Notes: generated by a model not told the origin, from the sequence alone. Shown: positions 1-11,966, counted from the first letter of the stretch. The stretch is 64,000 nucleotides of DNA from Sipunculus nudus (GCA_026874595.1 CM049310.1:66234056-66298055); one strand, 5' to 3'. Translations and numbers: made by a program.

Positions 1-2715
1 TCATCAGCAAGAGGCACCGGGTGAGCACATGTCTCTCTATTACCCATCTGGTTAAGCCAGGTATGCCGATTGCAGACATGATGGAGAACTGTGACCCACT
101 GTTCCTGCAACCAACAAATCATGACAAAATTATACATACAGAAGACACTTTACTTACTATATAAATTCAGAATCGAATCTTCTAGCACTATATCAGAATA
201 CTATGTCATCAACGTTATAGCAGAAGTTTACATTCTATAAAGTTCTTACTCACTGGTAACTTGCTGATACAATTTAATTTCCCTTACTTTAAGGCGTTCC
301 TCATTTCCCTTGCAACACATTGCACTGTGCCACAAATGGTTCCTTATTGATGGTATCCATGGCAAAATGTCCATGCATCCTTTCTCTCTGCCAGCCTGCA
401 GTTTTAATTAAGACACATAGTACTGTGGTTTTCCGACATAGTCATAAGTGCAAAGTTTATAAGCTAACACATTAATTGCAAACCCATTTATACACGAAAG
501 CACACTATACATACAATGTGCAAAACATTTTTATGACAGCGGTGTCAGTTCTTATTTCTGTAGTTAGTAACTGTCTGCCATCTTTGTTACATATGCGGAA
601 ATAGAAATATTGCAGACAACATTTAAAATAATAGTAATCTTACAGCAATAAGCTTCTTTGTCAAGTTCTTACTGACGTGCCAGACATCAAACTGGTGAGT
701 AATGTCTTTGAACCGTTCGTCTTTTTCTGAAAACAAAATAAAAAACATTTTAATATTAAGTAAGTTTAGTCAACAGTAAGTGGGGTTACAGTGTCTGCTT
801 TATATGATGATATGTTTCAGTAGGATGTTTCTGTATAATCAGTGAAATCGATGTCAATAAAATATTATAAATTCAAAATAGGTACGTGGGAATAGACAAA
901 GATGATGCCGGGACAGATGTACCTACTCATAAGAGCTTTGATCTGAACATGAGCATCGGTCACTATTTCATCGATCTGAACCCTCTTGGAGACCTGTGTG
1001 AATGTGTCGAGGAAACCAACTTTTTCCATGTTCGGGCTCCGTCCCGATGCTTGGCGCACATCAACAACACTAATTGCCACGACTTTCTTGGAGTCCTGGT
1101 CCATCATAGAGTACGTGCAATACTGCGCATTGTGACCGGGAGAGTCGTTGCGGCCATCCCCTGCCAGCTGCATGCAGGTCTTCCCCTCAAACAGTTCATC
1201 CTGGAAGTTTTCCCAGTGTGCCTTCACAGCAGGGAAAACATACTGTCTCTGAATCCTGAAAGAATGATGTAAAAGACATGAAACACTAGTTAAACTGAAT
1301 AATGCTATCAATAATTCTAAAAATGGAACGCCTGCATGGTAAATCAATCAAGCAGTTAAACATTATTTTCCTTACTTATATTGTAATACACAGAGCCCAA
1401 CTCACCTGTAAAAATTACTTTCACCAACAAATCCAAGATTTAGAAATTTTGCCATCAGGGCAACCTTTGCATAATTGTTTCCAGACAGTACAAGGCAAGC
1501 TGGAATAAGCAGGTTCCCTGCATACATTTTTTTTAATCTCGGCTGTGATGCCCAGCTGCCAACATGCTGCTTGTTCGCCTTGCATTTCCAGGTGACTACA
1601 AGGCACGAGGCACGGATCACCTCCTTGAACTCAAGATGGCCACCACATTTTCGGCAGGTCTCCCCAGTTGCCAGCTTAACCAACTCGACCAGGCTCGAGT
1701 TAAATGCAATGCACTTCTTGGCGGCCACGGCATCTGAGCGGGAAATACTCTTTGACCTGAGTGATGACAGTGACGGCATCTTGATGACTTCATCTACTGG
1801 GCACACCCAGTCTGGGATGTCATCAAATGACATGCTGATGATATCCTCGTCAGCAACAAGAGAATCCTTTCTGAAAAAGGACGTCAAATATGCTGTGAAG
1901 ACAAGTAAAAGCTGATATATAATCGGAAGTTGTACATACATTTGTTTTAATTATAATAGACACGCGTTAACATGTAAAATTGCACTATGGTTATCATACA
2001 TAAAAACACTATTACCCAGACACTGCAGTTTGTTCTTCTTCATCACTGTCAACCCAGTCCTCCATCTGCTGTGGTCTGAAATCAATAATTGTACTCTTAC
2101 ATACGAAAAACGCAGCAGGTAAGGCATATAGTGTATGTGAAGCATGGGCTTGTGCTAACCACATATTTCATCATAAAGATTTCGACTGCAATCTCAAGTA
2201 ATATTAATTAATTGGACAGTACTGTTATTTGAGATGGATTTTTATTTTATTTTTTTTTTTTTAATTTTGAATGCCTCAATTTCTTTCATTACCTGAACTT
2301 TGGTACAGATCCGGCAACTTTGGGCGTGGACGTTATCGGCACAGGACCTGATAGTGATACCCCACGAATGGGAGTACGACTGTGACCTTGACTCTTCGGG
2401 ACGTGCAACTCAGGAGAATCTATAAAAGTAAAATACAAAAGTCTTGAATGGACATCCACAGTGTGATAGTATCAATACTTGGTGTGGAATAATTGTACTA
2501 TTTTATTGCTTGCGTCACTATTATCAGACTAGTCCAGACAACGTTTAATTGGTATGCAAGCATGTCATAGATATCATGATTGATCCTACATATTATTTGA
2601 ACCCCTAAATAATGATGCATAACCGTAGGTGTACCTACATGCTGAGCTTGTGTTTCCATGCACACTCGGAGTTCGTGAACACGTGGGTGAGGGTAGTTCG
2701 ATTACATCCTCTGAT
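1..2715 (-). pseudogene. Reversed partial copy of the DDE transposase-like gene (exons 3-10)
   Basis: Exons mirrored from the intact copy lie at 2639-2715 (exon 3), 2293-2419 (4), 2016-2075 (5), 1406-1870 (6), 927-1255 (7), 644-726 (8), 288-395 (9) and 1-104 (start of exon 10). All splice sites are retained and no stop is introduced. The first two exons, including the start codon, lie in the non-duplicated spacer and are absent here, so this copy has no start of its own within the window. Its 3' part continues beyond position 1. If the inverted duplication is an assembly artefact, this copy does not exist. Confidence 0.8.
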
Positions 2716-2947
2716 CTGTATACAGAAAAGTTGAACATAACTGTATTAATGTTGTTACATTATTATTTTGAAATATAACGAGAATAAAAAAGTTGTGAAT
2801 AAAATTCCAGTTTTGCGATGAATTACATGTTAATTATGAATATAATACACATTATTCATGACAAGATATCGACATGCGATTCATAATGTACCTGAATAAA
2901 TGTCAACCTTATTCATTCCATGTGCAATATATTTTTTGTCACGCAGG
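1..2947. repeat. Left arm of large inverted duplication
   Basis: Reading this arm in reverse complement reproduces 5015-7962 almost base for base, introns included. By eye I find two substitutions (position 202 against 7761; 2361 against 5601, a silent change in exon 4) and one length difference in a T-run near 2241-2262. Identity stops sharply after 2947, and the arm reaches the window edge, so its true outer end is not seen. Identity this high means either a very recent duplication, gene conversion between arms, or an assembly or read fold-back artefact. Confidence 0.95.
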
Positions 2948-5014
2948 TTTACTAGTCACCAAGGCACGTGTAGCGAGATAGAGGCTTACGCGATGGCTGG
3001 AGCAACTAAAATGAGTAAAGAATCACGGAAACGGTTGCGTTTTCTTAACGAAGAAGAAAGGAAACTACACACCGCCAAAAGAAAGAAAGATTATGACAAG
3101 AGAAGGGTTAACTTGGGGGATGCCTTTAACGAATGGGAGCGCTGCCGCCTCGACGAGGGCTTTGACAGCCAAGTGGCGTGGGTTCGGCATTTGCTGGACT
3201 TGCACGGCCGATCGTGTGAAAAAGGGGTAACAGCCAGATACCATCCGTCACATTCAGACAGGTATTTTCATTTTAGATAATTTATTGCACACAATCTAGA
3301 TACTTTCAAAGATTTTTAGAAATTTTGATATCGTATTTTTCAGTAAAAAATGGACTTTGGGTATAATACTTGTAACTTTGGCGCCATTGTTGTATCTTAT
3401 TTTTCGGATATCTTGGAATTTATGTAGCGCTTGCTAAGTCAATATTTAAAGCTGGACCAATAAAAATGTTCATATAGAGCCCATGCATGTTTGCCTGTGT
3501 ACACGTCTAAAATAATTATGACAACTAAATAATACTTAATAGGTCCTAGCGTCACTTGATAATATAAACTTGAAGAGTTTAACACTATTTTTTCAATTTG
3601 GTTGAAATGTATATTTCATGATATAGCCGTGTAAGACTGCATTTGACACGATAATGTTTTATTTGTGTAATAGTTTCTATTATATGTGATTGACCCGTTG
3701 TTACAATGATTCATTGTTTCATGTTAATACTTACCTCAAATAAATTTAATTATTGTGCCGGCATTATTAATATCCAAATTACAATTATATATTTAATTTT
3801 TGAATTAATATGAATGAAATGTGGTCAGAACTATTTCCACCTAAATTGAATATACCCAGGTATAGTACTGTAACATTTACTGAATACCACCTCATATTTT
3901 AATTTGTTCATTATTGTTAATGTTACTCAGATTGATTAAAGATCCAAAAATATGATTAATTCGCCAATGTCTATAAACTTAGCCCGCACTCAAATATGTC
4001 TAGCTAATACCCTAAACATACCTTTATATGTTGAGGCCTTAAATTTAACAAATAATTATAGTTTTGCTATGATTCCGCATGCACGGTATACCGGACGCGA
4101 CAGACATTCCGCGTGTTACGTTCCCTCCTTTTTTACATCTGCTGATGGGCATATTATAGCGTAGTAATTAGCTAAAAGGTTAACATATATGCCGATTTTC
4201 TTTCATTCCACATTCCAGTTCACACCAGTCCAATTTAGAGTCCAGTTTTGTTAAGGCTAAATGAAATAACAAATGATACTGTTACCATTTCTGACAACTT
4301 AACCAGTGCAATTCTTGATAAGCACAGTATAGTTTACAAGACTAATGCTATTTCCTGTTGCATCGGGGGCATATTACAAGACCTTAGCCCTCATACTGCT
4401 AATCTGCTGTCACCTAGATGACGGACATTAATTCGTACAAATGTCAGTGTTGTTCTATACAAGCGGTGGATGGTCCATTTAATGGAATCTGGTACAATAA
4501 CAAACATACGCCCAGGAAAGAAAGAAAAACATACCAGTTTTACCAGACTTGTCAGTTTATAATTAACTGACCTAGTGTCTCAGATTCATGGATCTGGTGT
4601 CTCAGATCCATGACATGGGCTAACAGCTTCTAGCATCTCAATGCCATTCTTTTGAGTTAATATTTCAAACATTATGAAGAATAGTAATATAATATATCAA
4701 AAGAATAAAAATTATGTAATTAAACATGTCAGTTAATACTGTATCATCTAATTATAAATGGCATAATTAACGGACCATAATTCTGTAATCATATCACGCG
4801 TTTTGCGTGCCGCATTTCATGCATGCAATCTTAGCTTTTCAAATGATAAAGAGTCAATTTGATAATGAAGTATTTTTAAATATTAAATTGGTTACTGTAG
4901 GTTGTTGCCTAGTACCATTGATGTTTGTGAGGAGAAATCATCGTCATTTGTGTCAAGTACACCTACGAAGAGAAAGGAGTAAGTAAATGATCAGCATTCT
5001 TAGCAAAATTTGCT
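2948..5014. other. Spacer of the inverted duplication
   Basis: This single-copy 2067-bp stretch joins the two arms. It contains exon 1 (2993-3261), intron 1 (3262-4900) and exon 2 (4901-4978) of the transposase-like gene. Intron 1 is AT-rich, and I recognise no other gene in it. Confidence 0.9.
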
Positions 5015-8000
5015 CCTGCGTGACAAAAAATATATTGCACATGGAATGAATAAGGTTGACATTTATTCAGGTACATTATGAATCGCATGTCGATATCTTG
5101 TCATGAATAATGTGTATTATATTCATAATTAACATGTAATTCATCGCAAAACTGGAATTTTATTCACAACTTTTTTATTCTCGTTATATTTCAAAATAAT
5201 AATGTAACAACATTAATACAGTTATGTTCAACTTTTCTGTATACAGATCAGAGGATGTAATCGAACTACCCTCACCCACGTGTTCACGAACTCCGAGTGT
5301 GCATGGAAACACAAGCTCAGCATGTAGGTACACCTACGGTTATGCATCATTATTTAGGGGTTCAAATAATATGTAGGATCAATCATGATATCTATGACAT
5401 GCTTGCATACCAATTAAACGTTGTCTGGACTAGTCTGATAATAGTGACGCAAGCAATAAAATAGTACAATTATTCCACACCAAGTATTGATACTATCACA
5501 CTGTGGATGTCCATTCAAGACTTTTGTATTTTACTTTTATAGATTCTCCTGAGTTGCACGTCCCGAAGAGTCAAGGTCACAGTCGTACTCCCATTCGTGG
5601 AGTATCACTATCAGGTCCTGTGCCGATAACGTCCACGCCCAAAGTTGCCGGATCTGTACCAAAGTTCAGGTAATGAAAGAAATTGAGGCATTCAAAATTA
5701 AAAAAAAAAAAATAAAAATAAAAATCCATCTCAAATAACAGTACTGTCCAATTAATTAATATTACTTGAGATTGCAGTCGAAATCTTTATGATGAAATAT
5801 GTGGTTAGCACAAGCCCATGCTTCACATACACTATATGCCTTACCTGCTGCGTTTTTCGTATGTAAGAGTACAATTATTGATTTCAGACCACAGCAGATG
5901 GAGGACTGGGTTGACAGTGATGAAGAAGAACAAACTGCAGTGTCTGGGTAATAGTGTTTTTATGTATGATAACCATAGTGCAATTTTACATGTTAACGCG
6001 TGTCTATTATAATTAAAACAAATGTATGTACAACTTCCGATTATATATCAGCTTTTACTTGTCTTCACAGCATATTTGACGTCCTTTTTCAGAAAGGATT
6101 CTCTTGTTGCTGACGAGGATATCATCAGCATGTCATTTGATGACATCCCAGACTGGGTGTGCCCAGTAGATGAAGTCATCAAGATGCCGTCACTGTCATC
6201 ACTCAGGTCAAAGAGTATTTCCCGCTCAGATGCCGTGGCCGCCAAGAAGTGCATTGCATTTAACTCGAGCCTGGTCGAGTTGGTTAAGCTGGCAACTGGG
6301 GAGACCTGCCGAAAATGTGGTGGCCATCTTGAGTTCAAGGAGGTGATCCGTGCCTCGTGCCTTGTAGTCACCTGGAAATGCAAGGCGAACAAGCAGCATG
6401 TTGGCAGCTGGGCATCACAGCCGAGATTAAAAAAAATGTATGCAGGGAACCTGCTTATTCCAGCTTGCCTTGTACTGTCTGGAAACAATTATGCAAAGGT
6501 TGCCCTGATGGCAAAATTTCTAAATCTTGGATTTGTTGGTGAAAGTAATTTTTACAGGTGAGTTGGGCTCTGTGTATTACAATATAAGTAAGGAAAATAA
6601 TGTTTAACTGCTTGATTGATTTACCATGCAGGCGTTCCATTTTTAGAATTATTGATAGCATTATTCAGTTTAACTAGTGTTTCATGTCTTTTACATCATT
6701 CTTTCAGGATTCAGAGACAGTATGTTTTCCCTGCTGTGAAGGCACACTGGGAAAACTTCCAGGATGAACTGTTTGAGGGGAAGACCTGCATGCAGCTGGC
6801 AGGGGATGGCCGCAACGACTCTCCCGGTCACAATGCGCAGTATTGCACGTACTCTATGATGGACCAGGACTCCAAGAAAGTCGTGGCAATTAGTGTTGTT
6901 GATGTGCGCCAAGCATCGGGACGGAGCCCGAACATGGAAAAAGTTGGTTTCCTCGACACATTCACACAGGTCTCCAAGAGGGTTCAGATCGATGAAATAG
7001 TGACCGATGCTCATGTTCAGATCAAAGCTCTTATGAGTAGGTACATCTGTCCCGGCATCATCTTTGTCTATTCCCACGTACCTATTTTGAATTTATAATA
7101 TTTTATTGACATCGATTTCACTGATTATACAGAAACATCCTACTGAAACATATCATCATATAAAGCAGACACTGTAACCCCACTTACTGTTGACTAAACT
7201 TACTTAATATTAAAATGTTTTTTATTTTGTTTTCAGAAAAAGACGAACGGTTCAAAGACATTACTCACCAGTTTGATGTCTGGCACGTCAGTAAGAACTT
7301 GACAAAGAAGCTTATTGCTGTAAGATTACTATTATTTTAAATGTTGTCTGCAATATTTCTATTTCCGCATATGTAACAAAGATGGCAGACAGTTACTAAC
7401 TACAGAAATAAGAACTGACACCGCTGTCATAAAAATGTTTTGCACATTGTATGTATAGTGTGCTTTCGTGTATAAATGGGTTTGCAATTAATGTGTTAGC
7501 TTATAAACTTTGCACTTATGACTATGTCGGAAAACCACAGTACTATGTGTCTTAATTAAAACTGCAGGCTGGCAGAGAGAAAGGATGCATGGACATTTTG
7601 CCATGGATACCATCAATAAGGAACCATTTGTGGCACAGTGCAATGTGTTGCAAGGGAAATGAGGAACGCCTTAAAGTAAGGGAAATTAAATTGTATCAGC
7701 AAGTTACCAGTGAGTAAGAACTTTATAGAATGTAAACTTCTGCTATAACGTTGATGACATCGTATTCTGATATAGTGCTAGAAGATTCGATTCTGAATTT
7801 ATATAGTAAGTAAAGTGTCTTCTGTATGTATAATTTTGTCATGATTTGTTGGTTGCAGGAACAGTGGGTCACAGTTCTCCATCATGTCTGCAATCGGCAT
7901 ACCTGGCTTAACCAGATGGGTAATAGAGAGACATGTGCTCACCCGGTGCCTCTTGCTGATGACGAAAGGGACAAACCCTGGATCAAGAGTGGATCAAAAT

Positions 8001-9144
8001 GTTACCAGAATCTCACCAAACTCATATGGGATAAACATTTACTTTCAAATCTAGGATATATCAAAAACTTCAGGTAAGTTTAATCAGTTAGTTGCATTTT
8101 TTAAAAATATCTTTACACACTACTGTCGACTTTTTGTCGTGTTCATTTTTAACCAACACACTTAATGGATTTTTTCCTTATTTTAGACATACAAGCTGGC
8201 TTGAACTTTTTCATGGTCATCTTTTGATGTATTGCTCTAAGAGAAATTCATACAGGTGAGGCGTTATGTTTTAAACTTTGCTAGCTTACGTGACAAGTAT
8301 TTGTACAAATATGGGTGAATATTGCATATGAAATGAATTCAGAATACAGTTGGACTTACAATAGTATTTTTATTGATCTAATCTATTAGATTAATCATTA
8401 GATATAAGTATTACATAGTTTTATTTATTTCCAATCACTGTATTGTTTCTTAATAAATTCTGCATACCGCTTCCATTAAATTAAGATATATTTATAACTT
8501 TCCTTCCAGTTATTTGGGTTATACCCTGAGGAACATCTTAGCTGCAATTGACTTCAATTATCATGCTGACCGAGCAATTGCGAGAGATCAAGAGGGGAAC
8601 ATCAGGTGGATACACATAACTAAATCATGTTTCTGTTTGTAATTAGCTACATCGTATATGGAGCAATTGCTGTAAATAAAATTAGTTTGTATTTCCGTGA
8701 CGAACATTTCGCAAATAATCTCACCCGGTCTCACAGATTTAAAAAGATATTTTACAATTGTTACTGCATTTTTAAATGGAATTATCACATGACCTTGAGA
8801 AATTATATTAAAGCGTACGTAACAACTAGTGGATATTGTTTTAGTGATTGTTTCTGTGATTCAGATACAAGGAGTCTTATAGCAAGGCATCAAAGGAATG
8901 GTCAGTGCACCCTGTCAAGGTGCAAAAGGACTATGGGTATATCCCTGGCCTTTTGTATGATATAGTCGAAGAGAGGGAGTTTTCCGATGTCCGTCTGGAT
9001 GCAAAGGCCGAGCTGCTCCCAGATGATCCAGTCCGTCTTGGACGAAATATCGCAATCAAGCCGAAGCCCGCAAAGAAAGTATTGATAAAGAAGTTTGAGG
9101 AGAGGGCCAAAAAACAGCTCGAAACAGCGCACCAAACAGAATAA
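2993..9144 (+). CDS. Intact 13-exon DDE transposase-like gene (Kolobok-type resemblance), 751 aa
   Basis: Exons read from GT/AG sites with matching phases: 2993-3261, 4901-4978, 5247-5323, 5543-5669, 5888-5947, 6093-6557, 6708-7036, 7237-7319, 7568-7675, 7859-8073, 8187-8255, 8510-8605, 8865-9144. They total 2256 nt with no internal stop. The start ATG at 2993 is the first in-frame Met after the spacer junction; an in-frame ATG upstream at 2900 lies in the duplicated arm. Seen in the protein: a basic N-terminal domain (about 1-90), an acidic/serine-rich linker, a Cys cluster (C276-x2-C279, C293, C300), then a core with D392 in LAGDGR, D459 in VTDAH, a D482-x2-H485 motif in FDVWH and E610 in WLELFH. 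This order fits a DDE catalytic core with the D-x2-H signature of several eukaryotic cut-and-paste superfamilies. The Kolobok assignment is from memory of the motif pattern. The C-terminus is lysine-rich. The intact frame suggests a recently active transposon or a domesticated gene. Exon 7 could instead use the GT at 7041, but only the GT at 7037 keeps the frame. Confidence 0.8.
5015..7962. repeat. Right arm of large inverted duplication
   Basis: This arm is the reverse complement of 1-2947. It covers exons 3 to 9 and the first 104 bases of exon 10 of the transposase-like gene. The gene continues without break past 7962 to its stop at 9144, so this is the side that carries the complete gene. 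Confidence 0.95.
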
Positions 9145-9145
9145 A
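9140..9145 (+). terminator. Polyadenylation signal overlapping the stop codon
   Basis: AATAAA overlaps the TAA stop (9142-9144) of the transposase-like gene. A second AATAAA lies at 9292-9297, just before the stop of the convergent gene, and is the more conventional candidate. Confidence 0.45.
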
Positions 9146-9149
9146 TTTC

Positions 9150-9155
9150 TTTATT
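9150..9155 (-). terminator. Candidate polyadenylation signal of the ballast-domain gene
   Basis: TTTATT on the plus strand reads AATAAA on the minus strand, about 190 bases past the stop codon of the minus-strand gene (9347). If used, the two convergent transcripts would nearly meet or overlap. Confidence 0.4.
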
Positions 9156-9346
9156 GTACATTATAATGTCTTTATATGTCTACGTAAACGGCACGGTGCA
9201 TCAGTAATGCCCATGTTAAGGTAAAATATATATGATAATGGATCTATTAAACACGATAGACATTTATAGTTTATATTGGCAGGTAAACTATAATAAAAAT
9301 ACATATATACATGACAGATACAGGGGTGTTGCGTACACTGGTTAAG

Positions 9347-9862
9347 TCAGTTTAAACGACTTGGTCTAAACCCTTCGTACTGGCCTGTCGGAGACGGAAA
9401 CGTAGTCCTGACCAGCCACACCATACAACTGGGGATAACCACACGGTTTCCCGCTCCTAGGGTACCATGGCGCAACAGAACATACTGTCTGTACGCCATG
9501 TTCCTCAGGTGGTTTTCTGAGGGTTCGTGGTCTAGGACTAGCATATCATTTCGATTCCTAATCGCCACACTTAGGACGTCATAATTTAGACAAACCGCCT
9601 CTATTCTTGGACGGTCTGTCAAGGTGATGCAGGGGCCACGCCGCCGTCTACAGCAGACTTGCTCAGCCGGGGTTGGCATGGCCCTGCACCGGCCACAGTT
9701 GCACCACGACTCCTTTGCAGGACAAGGCTGATCTGGCTCTGGTGAATTTTCAGGTTTCTTCTTATTCATCCACTTTAAAAAGCTGTCGCATCCACACCTG
9801 CTTGCGAATAATGCCAAATCGAGCAGCTCGCTGTTTTGTAGAGATCTCAGCCTTTCCTGCAT
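9347..9862 (-). CDS. P2X7 C-terminal ('ballast') domain protein, 171 aa or last exon of a longer gene
   Basis: The protein has the hallmark cysteine pattern W-C-N-C-G-x-C, then MPT, then E-x-V-C-C and a later C. Near the end it has an AYRQY segment, a 'VIPSC' segment, a 'FP' and a 'GQYEGF' tail. These match the order and spacing I know from the intracellular C-terminal domain of vertebrate P2X7, which binds zinc and carries a guanine-nucleotide site. No P2X transmembrane helices or ectodomain are present, so it is a free-standing version. The Met at 9862 lies in a pyrimidine-rich tract ending in CAG at 9856-9858, so this could be a splice acceptor with more exons upstream; I could not identify any. 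Its stop is 202 bp from the stop of the transposase-like gene, tail to tail. Confidence 0.75.
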   Translation of the reverse strand: MQERLRSLQNSELLDLALFASRCGCDSFLKWMNKKKPENSPEPDQPCPAKESWCNCGRCRAMPTPAEQVCCRRRRGPCITLTDRPRIEAVCLNYDVLSVAIRNRNDMLVLDHEPSENHLRNMAYRQYVLLRHGTLGAGNRVVIPSCMVWLVRTTFPSPTGQYEGFRPSRLN

Positions 9863-9906
9863 GGAAAAAAAATGTAACCATTTTAAAATATCTGACCGGA
9901 CCCTAA

Positions 9907-10385
9907 ATGTTTTGATATAATAAACAAAATGACGTTTTAGGTGCAGTTATCCAAATATTAACAAATGTTTCACAGGTTAACTTGTTTGTTCCTTTTTCAG
10001 ATTAAAAAAAAAGTTTTCCATTAGTTCTATATAAAAAAGCGTGTCGTGGTAATTTGTTCAGGGCCACTTTTACCAAAAGTAATGATCCACTATATAGGAC
10101 TTTCGCGTGCTATCCTTTCTGTAAAATAATTCTGTTTCTGAAATACGGGCGACATCGAAATCGACAAACGTGTGATCCTGTGGTGTACAAACTTTCTGGC
10201 TATCAATATATAAGTACACTCAGAAGAACTTGCTTGTCCAAACAACTGAGAGCTGAATTTTACGTGAATGTAGAGATTTTTAATTATTTCGGTCATTTAA
10301 CAGTGAACAAATATGTTTCGATTAATATAGTTGGAGATTTTAAGTGATATTAATGCGTATTTAAAAGTATCATTGCATATAAAAA
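9907..10385. other. No recognisable gene
   Basis: AT-rich sequence with short open frames on both strands and no domain I recognise. Upstream exons of the ballast-domain gene would lie here or beyond, but no convincing coding stretch was seen. Confidence 0.5.
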
Positions 10386-10437
10386 CTCTCCACAAATTCT
10401 CCGCGAATTCTCCATCTCTCCGCGGATTCTCCGCGTT
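10386..10437. repeat. Short tandem TTCTCCGCG-like repeat
   Basis: About four imperfect copies of a 9-14 bp CTCCGCG-containing unit sit directly before the start of the large repeat field. Confidence 0.6.
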
Positions 10438-11572
10438 TTAGACAGACCCATTATATAGCAATTCCCGTCAAATCTCGCCTCGTTTTTTATCAAATGATGA
10501 AGATAAATCTAATTGCCGTGAGGACAAGTGGCTTCAGGGTTGACCGGTAAGTGCCGGCAAGGCCATTACAGTTGCAAGTTGGCGTGCGCGGGCGTCCATG
10601 AATTTCACAAAGCAGCATTGAAAAGAAGACAAAAGCCGCCGAATTTGAATTGAGCACACCTGTTGTTTTCATTGTTTCCCCTTCTGCGGCCACTTGTGTT
10701 GCCAGGAACCACTGGCAAATCTTTCAAACTAGGGACGGATCCCTGATTTTGTAGTTGGGTGTGTCAAAATATGGGCGGATCCTTGGTTTAGCAGTTGGGG
10801 GGCAAGGGTTTAATTTTAATTATACATTAAATATTTATAATAAAAAATAAAATATTTCGAAACTTATTTTTTTTTGTTCAGAAAATAGCCGCCAGATGGC
10901 GCTGCAGCAATCATTATTGTGCCATATCTCCAAAACTATAGACAGTGTCACAACATTGATTGCAGCATCTGAAACTAGATTTAATGCGATTATCCTCGTG
11001 GGGACTCTGTCATATTCTTCCATTACCATGGTGACCTAATATACGTTACAATTAAATTCTTCTTATTCTTGAAATTCAAAATATGGAGTTTTATTCTGAT
11101 AGACTGTTTTCCATTCTCCATGACAGAAGTACATGGCCTTCACATGGAGTTTTTTCTTGTCTGTCTGTTTGTCTGTCTGTCTGTCTACTCATCTGCGACT
11201 TTTGAAAATCAGCATAACCACACAAAATTGTGCTTCTGTTCACGACATTATTCGGGTACTTCATTTGACCAGTTCCAAATTTAAACTGCCTGCCTGCTGT
11301 ATGTTTTCTCCTAGTTTAACTTTCTTATTTCCGCTTCCGGCAAGCGTTCGACCTCTGGTCGTCTAGTTTGTTTGTTTGTCTGTTTGTCCGCACGCTACAG
11401 GTCGCAATTTTGCATCAGTCGTTTTGAAACTTATAGGTGAAGTGTTAAATGGGCATCCCTCGGAGCCTATTGTTTTTGGCCTTGATCGGTCCAAGGGCAA
11501 GGTCACGGTTCTCGGCAACCGCTGGCGACTATGTCATGATTACATCTTGCACTTGTTTGTTGCTTGCCGGAA

Positions 11573-11647
11573 TCAAAGATTCGGCAAGCATGTTGATCAC
11601 TTGCGTATGTCTGTTTGTTACTTGCCGGAATCAAAGATTCGGCAAGT
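11573..11647 (+). repeat. Two tandem stem-loop modules
   Basis: Two copies of CTTGCCGGAATC / AAA / GATTCGGCAAG, an inverted repeat with a one-base bulge, lie 48 bp apart. They are followed by TCTG/TTTG microsatellite. Confidence 0.8.
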
Positions 11648-11809
11648 ATGTTGATCACCCGCGTATGTTTGTTTGTCTGTTTGTCTGTTTGTCTGTCTGT
11701 CTGTGCTCTACAGGCCACAATTTTTCACCAATCGCTCTGAAACTTATAGATATAGTGTAAGATCGGTTCTCCTCGGAGCCTATTGTTTTTGGTCATGATC
11801 GGTCAAAGG

Positions 11810-11818
11810 TCAAGGTCA
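11810..11818 (+). promoter_or_regulatory. Nuclear-receptor-like motif TCAAGGTCA
   Basis: TCAAGGTCA, the extended half-site bound by ERR and NR5A receptors, is here preceded by another AGGTCA half-site. It recurs in most repeat copies, for example 16507-16515 and 53753-53761. Function is unknown. Confidence 0.4.
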
Positions 11819-11952
11819 GTGTCACATAAAAACCTAAAATTTTTATTTTCTTTATATCTTCGTCAATAATAATCGTAGCCGCATAATCCGTAGCTCATTT
11901 TATTCCTCTTTATGTTAGCTTTCCAAGTGCTATCAAATTTTTCCGGTCAATT

Positions 11953-11966
11953 GTTACCATGGTAAC
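11953..11966. promoter_or_regulatory. RFX X-box-like palindrome
   Basis: GTTACCATGGTAAC is a perfect 14-bp palindrome fitting the X-box consensus of RFX factors. It sits in a repeat, so it may be non-functional. Confidence 0.45.

Noticed and set aside
886-1272. Open frame on the plus strand opposite exon 7 of the left arm
   Set aside because: It is a shadow of the transposase-like exon on the minus strand, and its mirror at 6691-7077 is the same shadow.
8627-8965. 112-codon plus-strand frame
   Set aside because: It covers an intron and part of exon 13 in the wrong frame, whereas the spliced gene model is phase-consistent.
9673-9906. Plus-strand open frame over the ballast-domain gene
   Set aside because: It overlaps the minus-strand gene, which has clear domain motifs. 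The plus frame has none.
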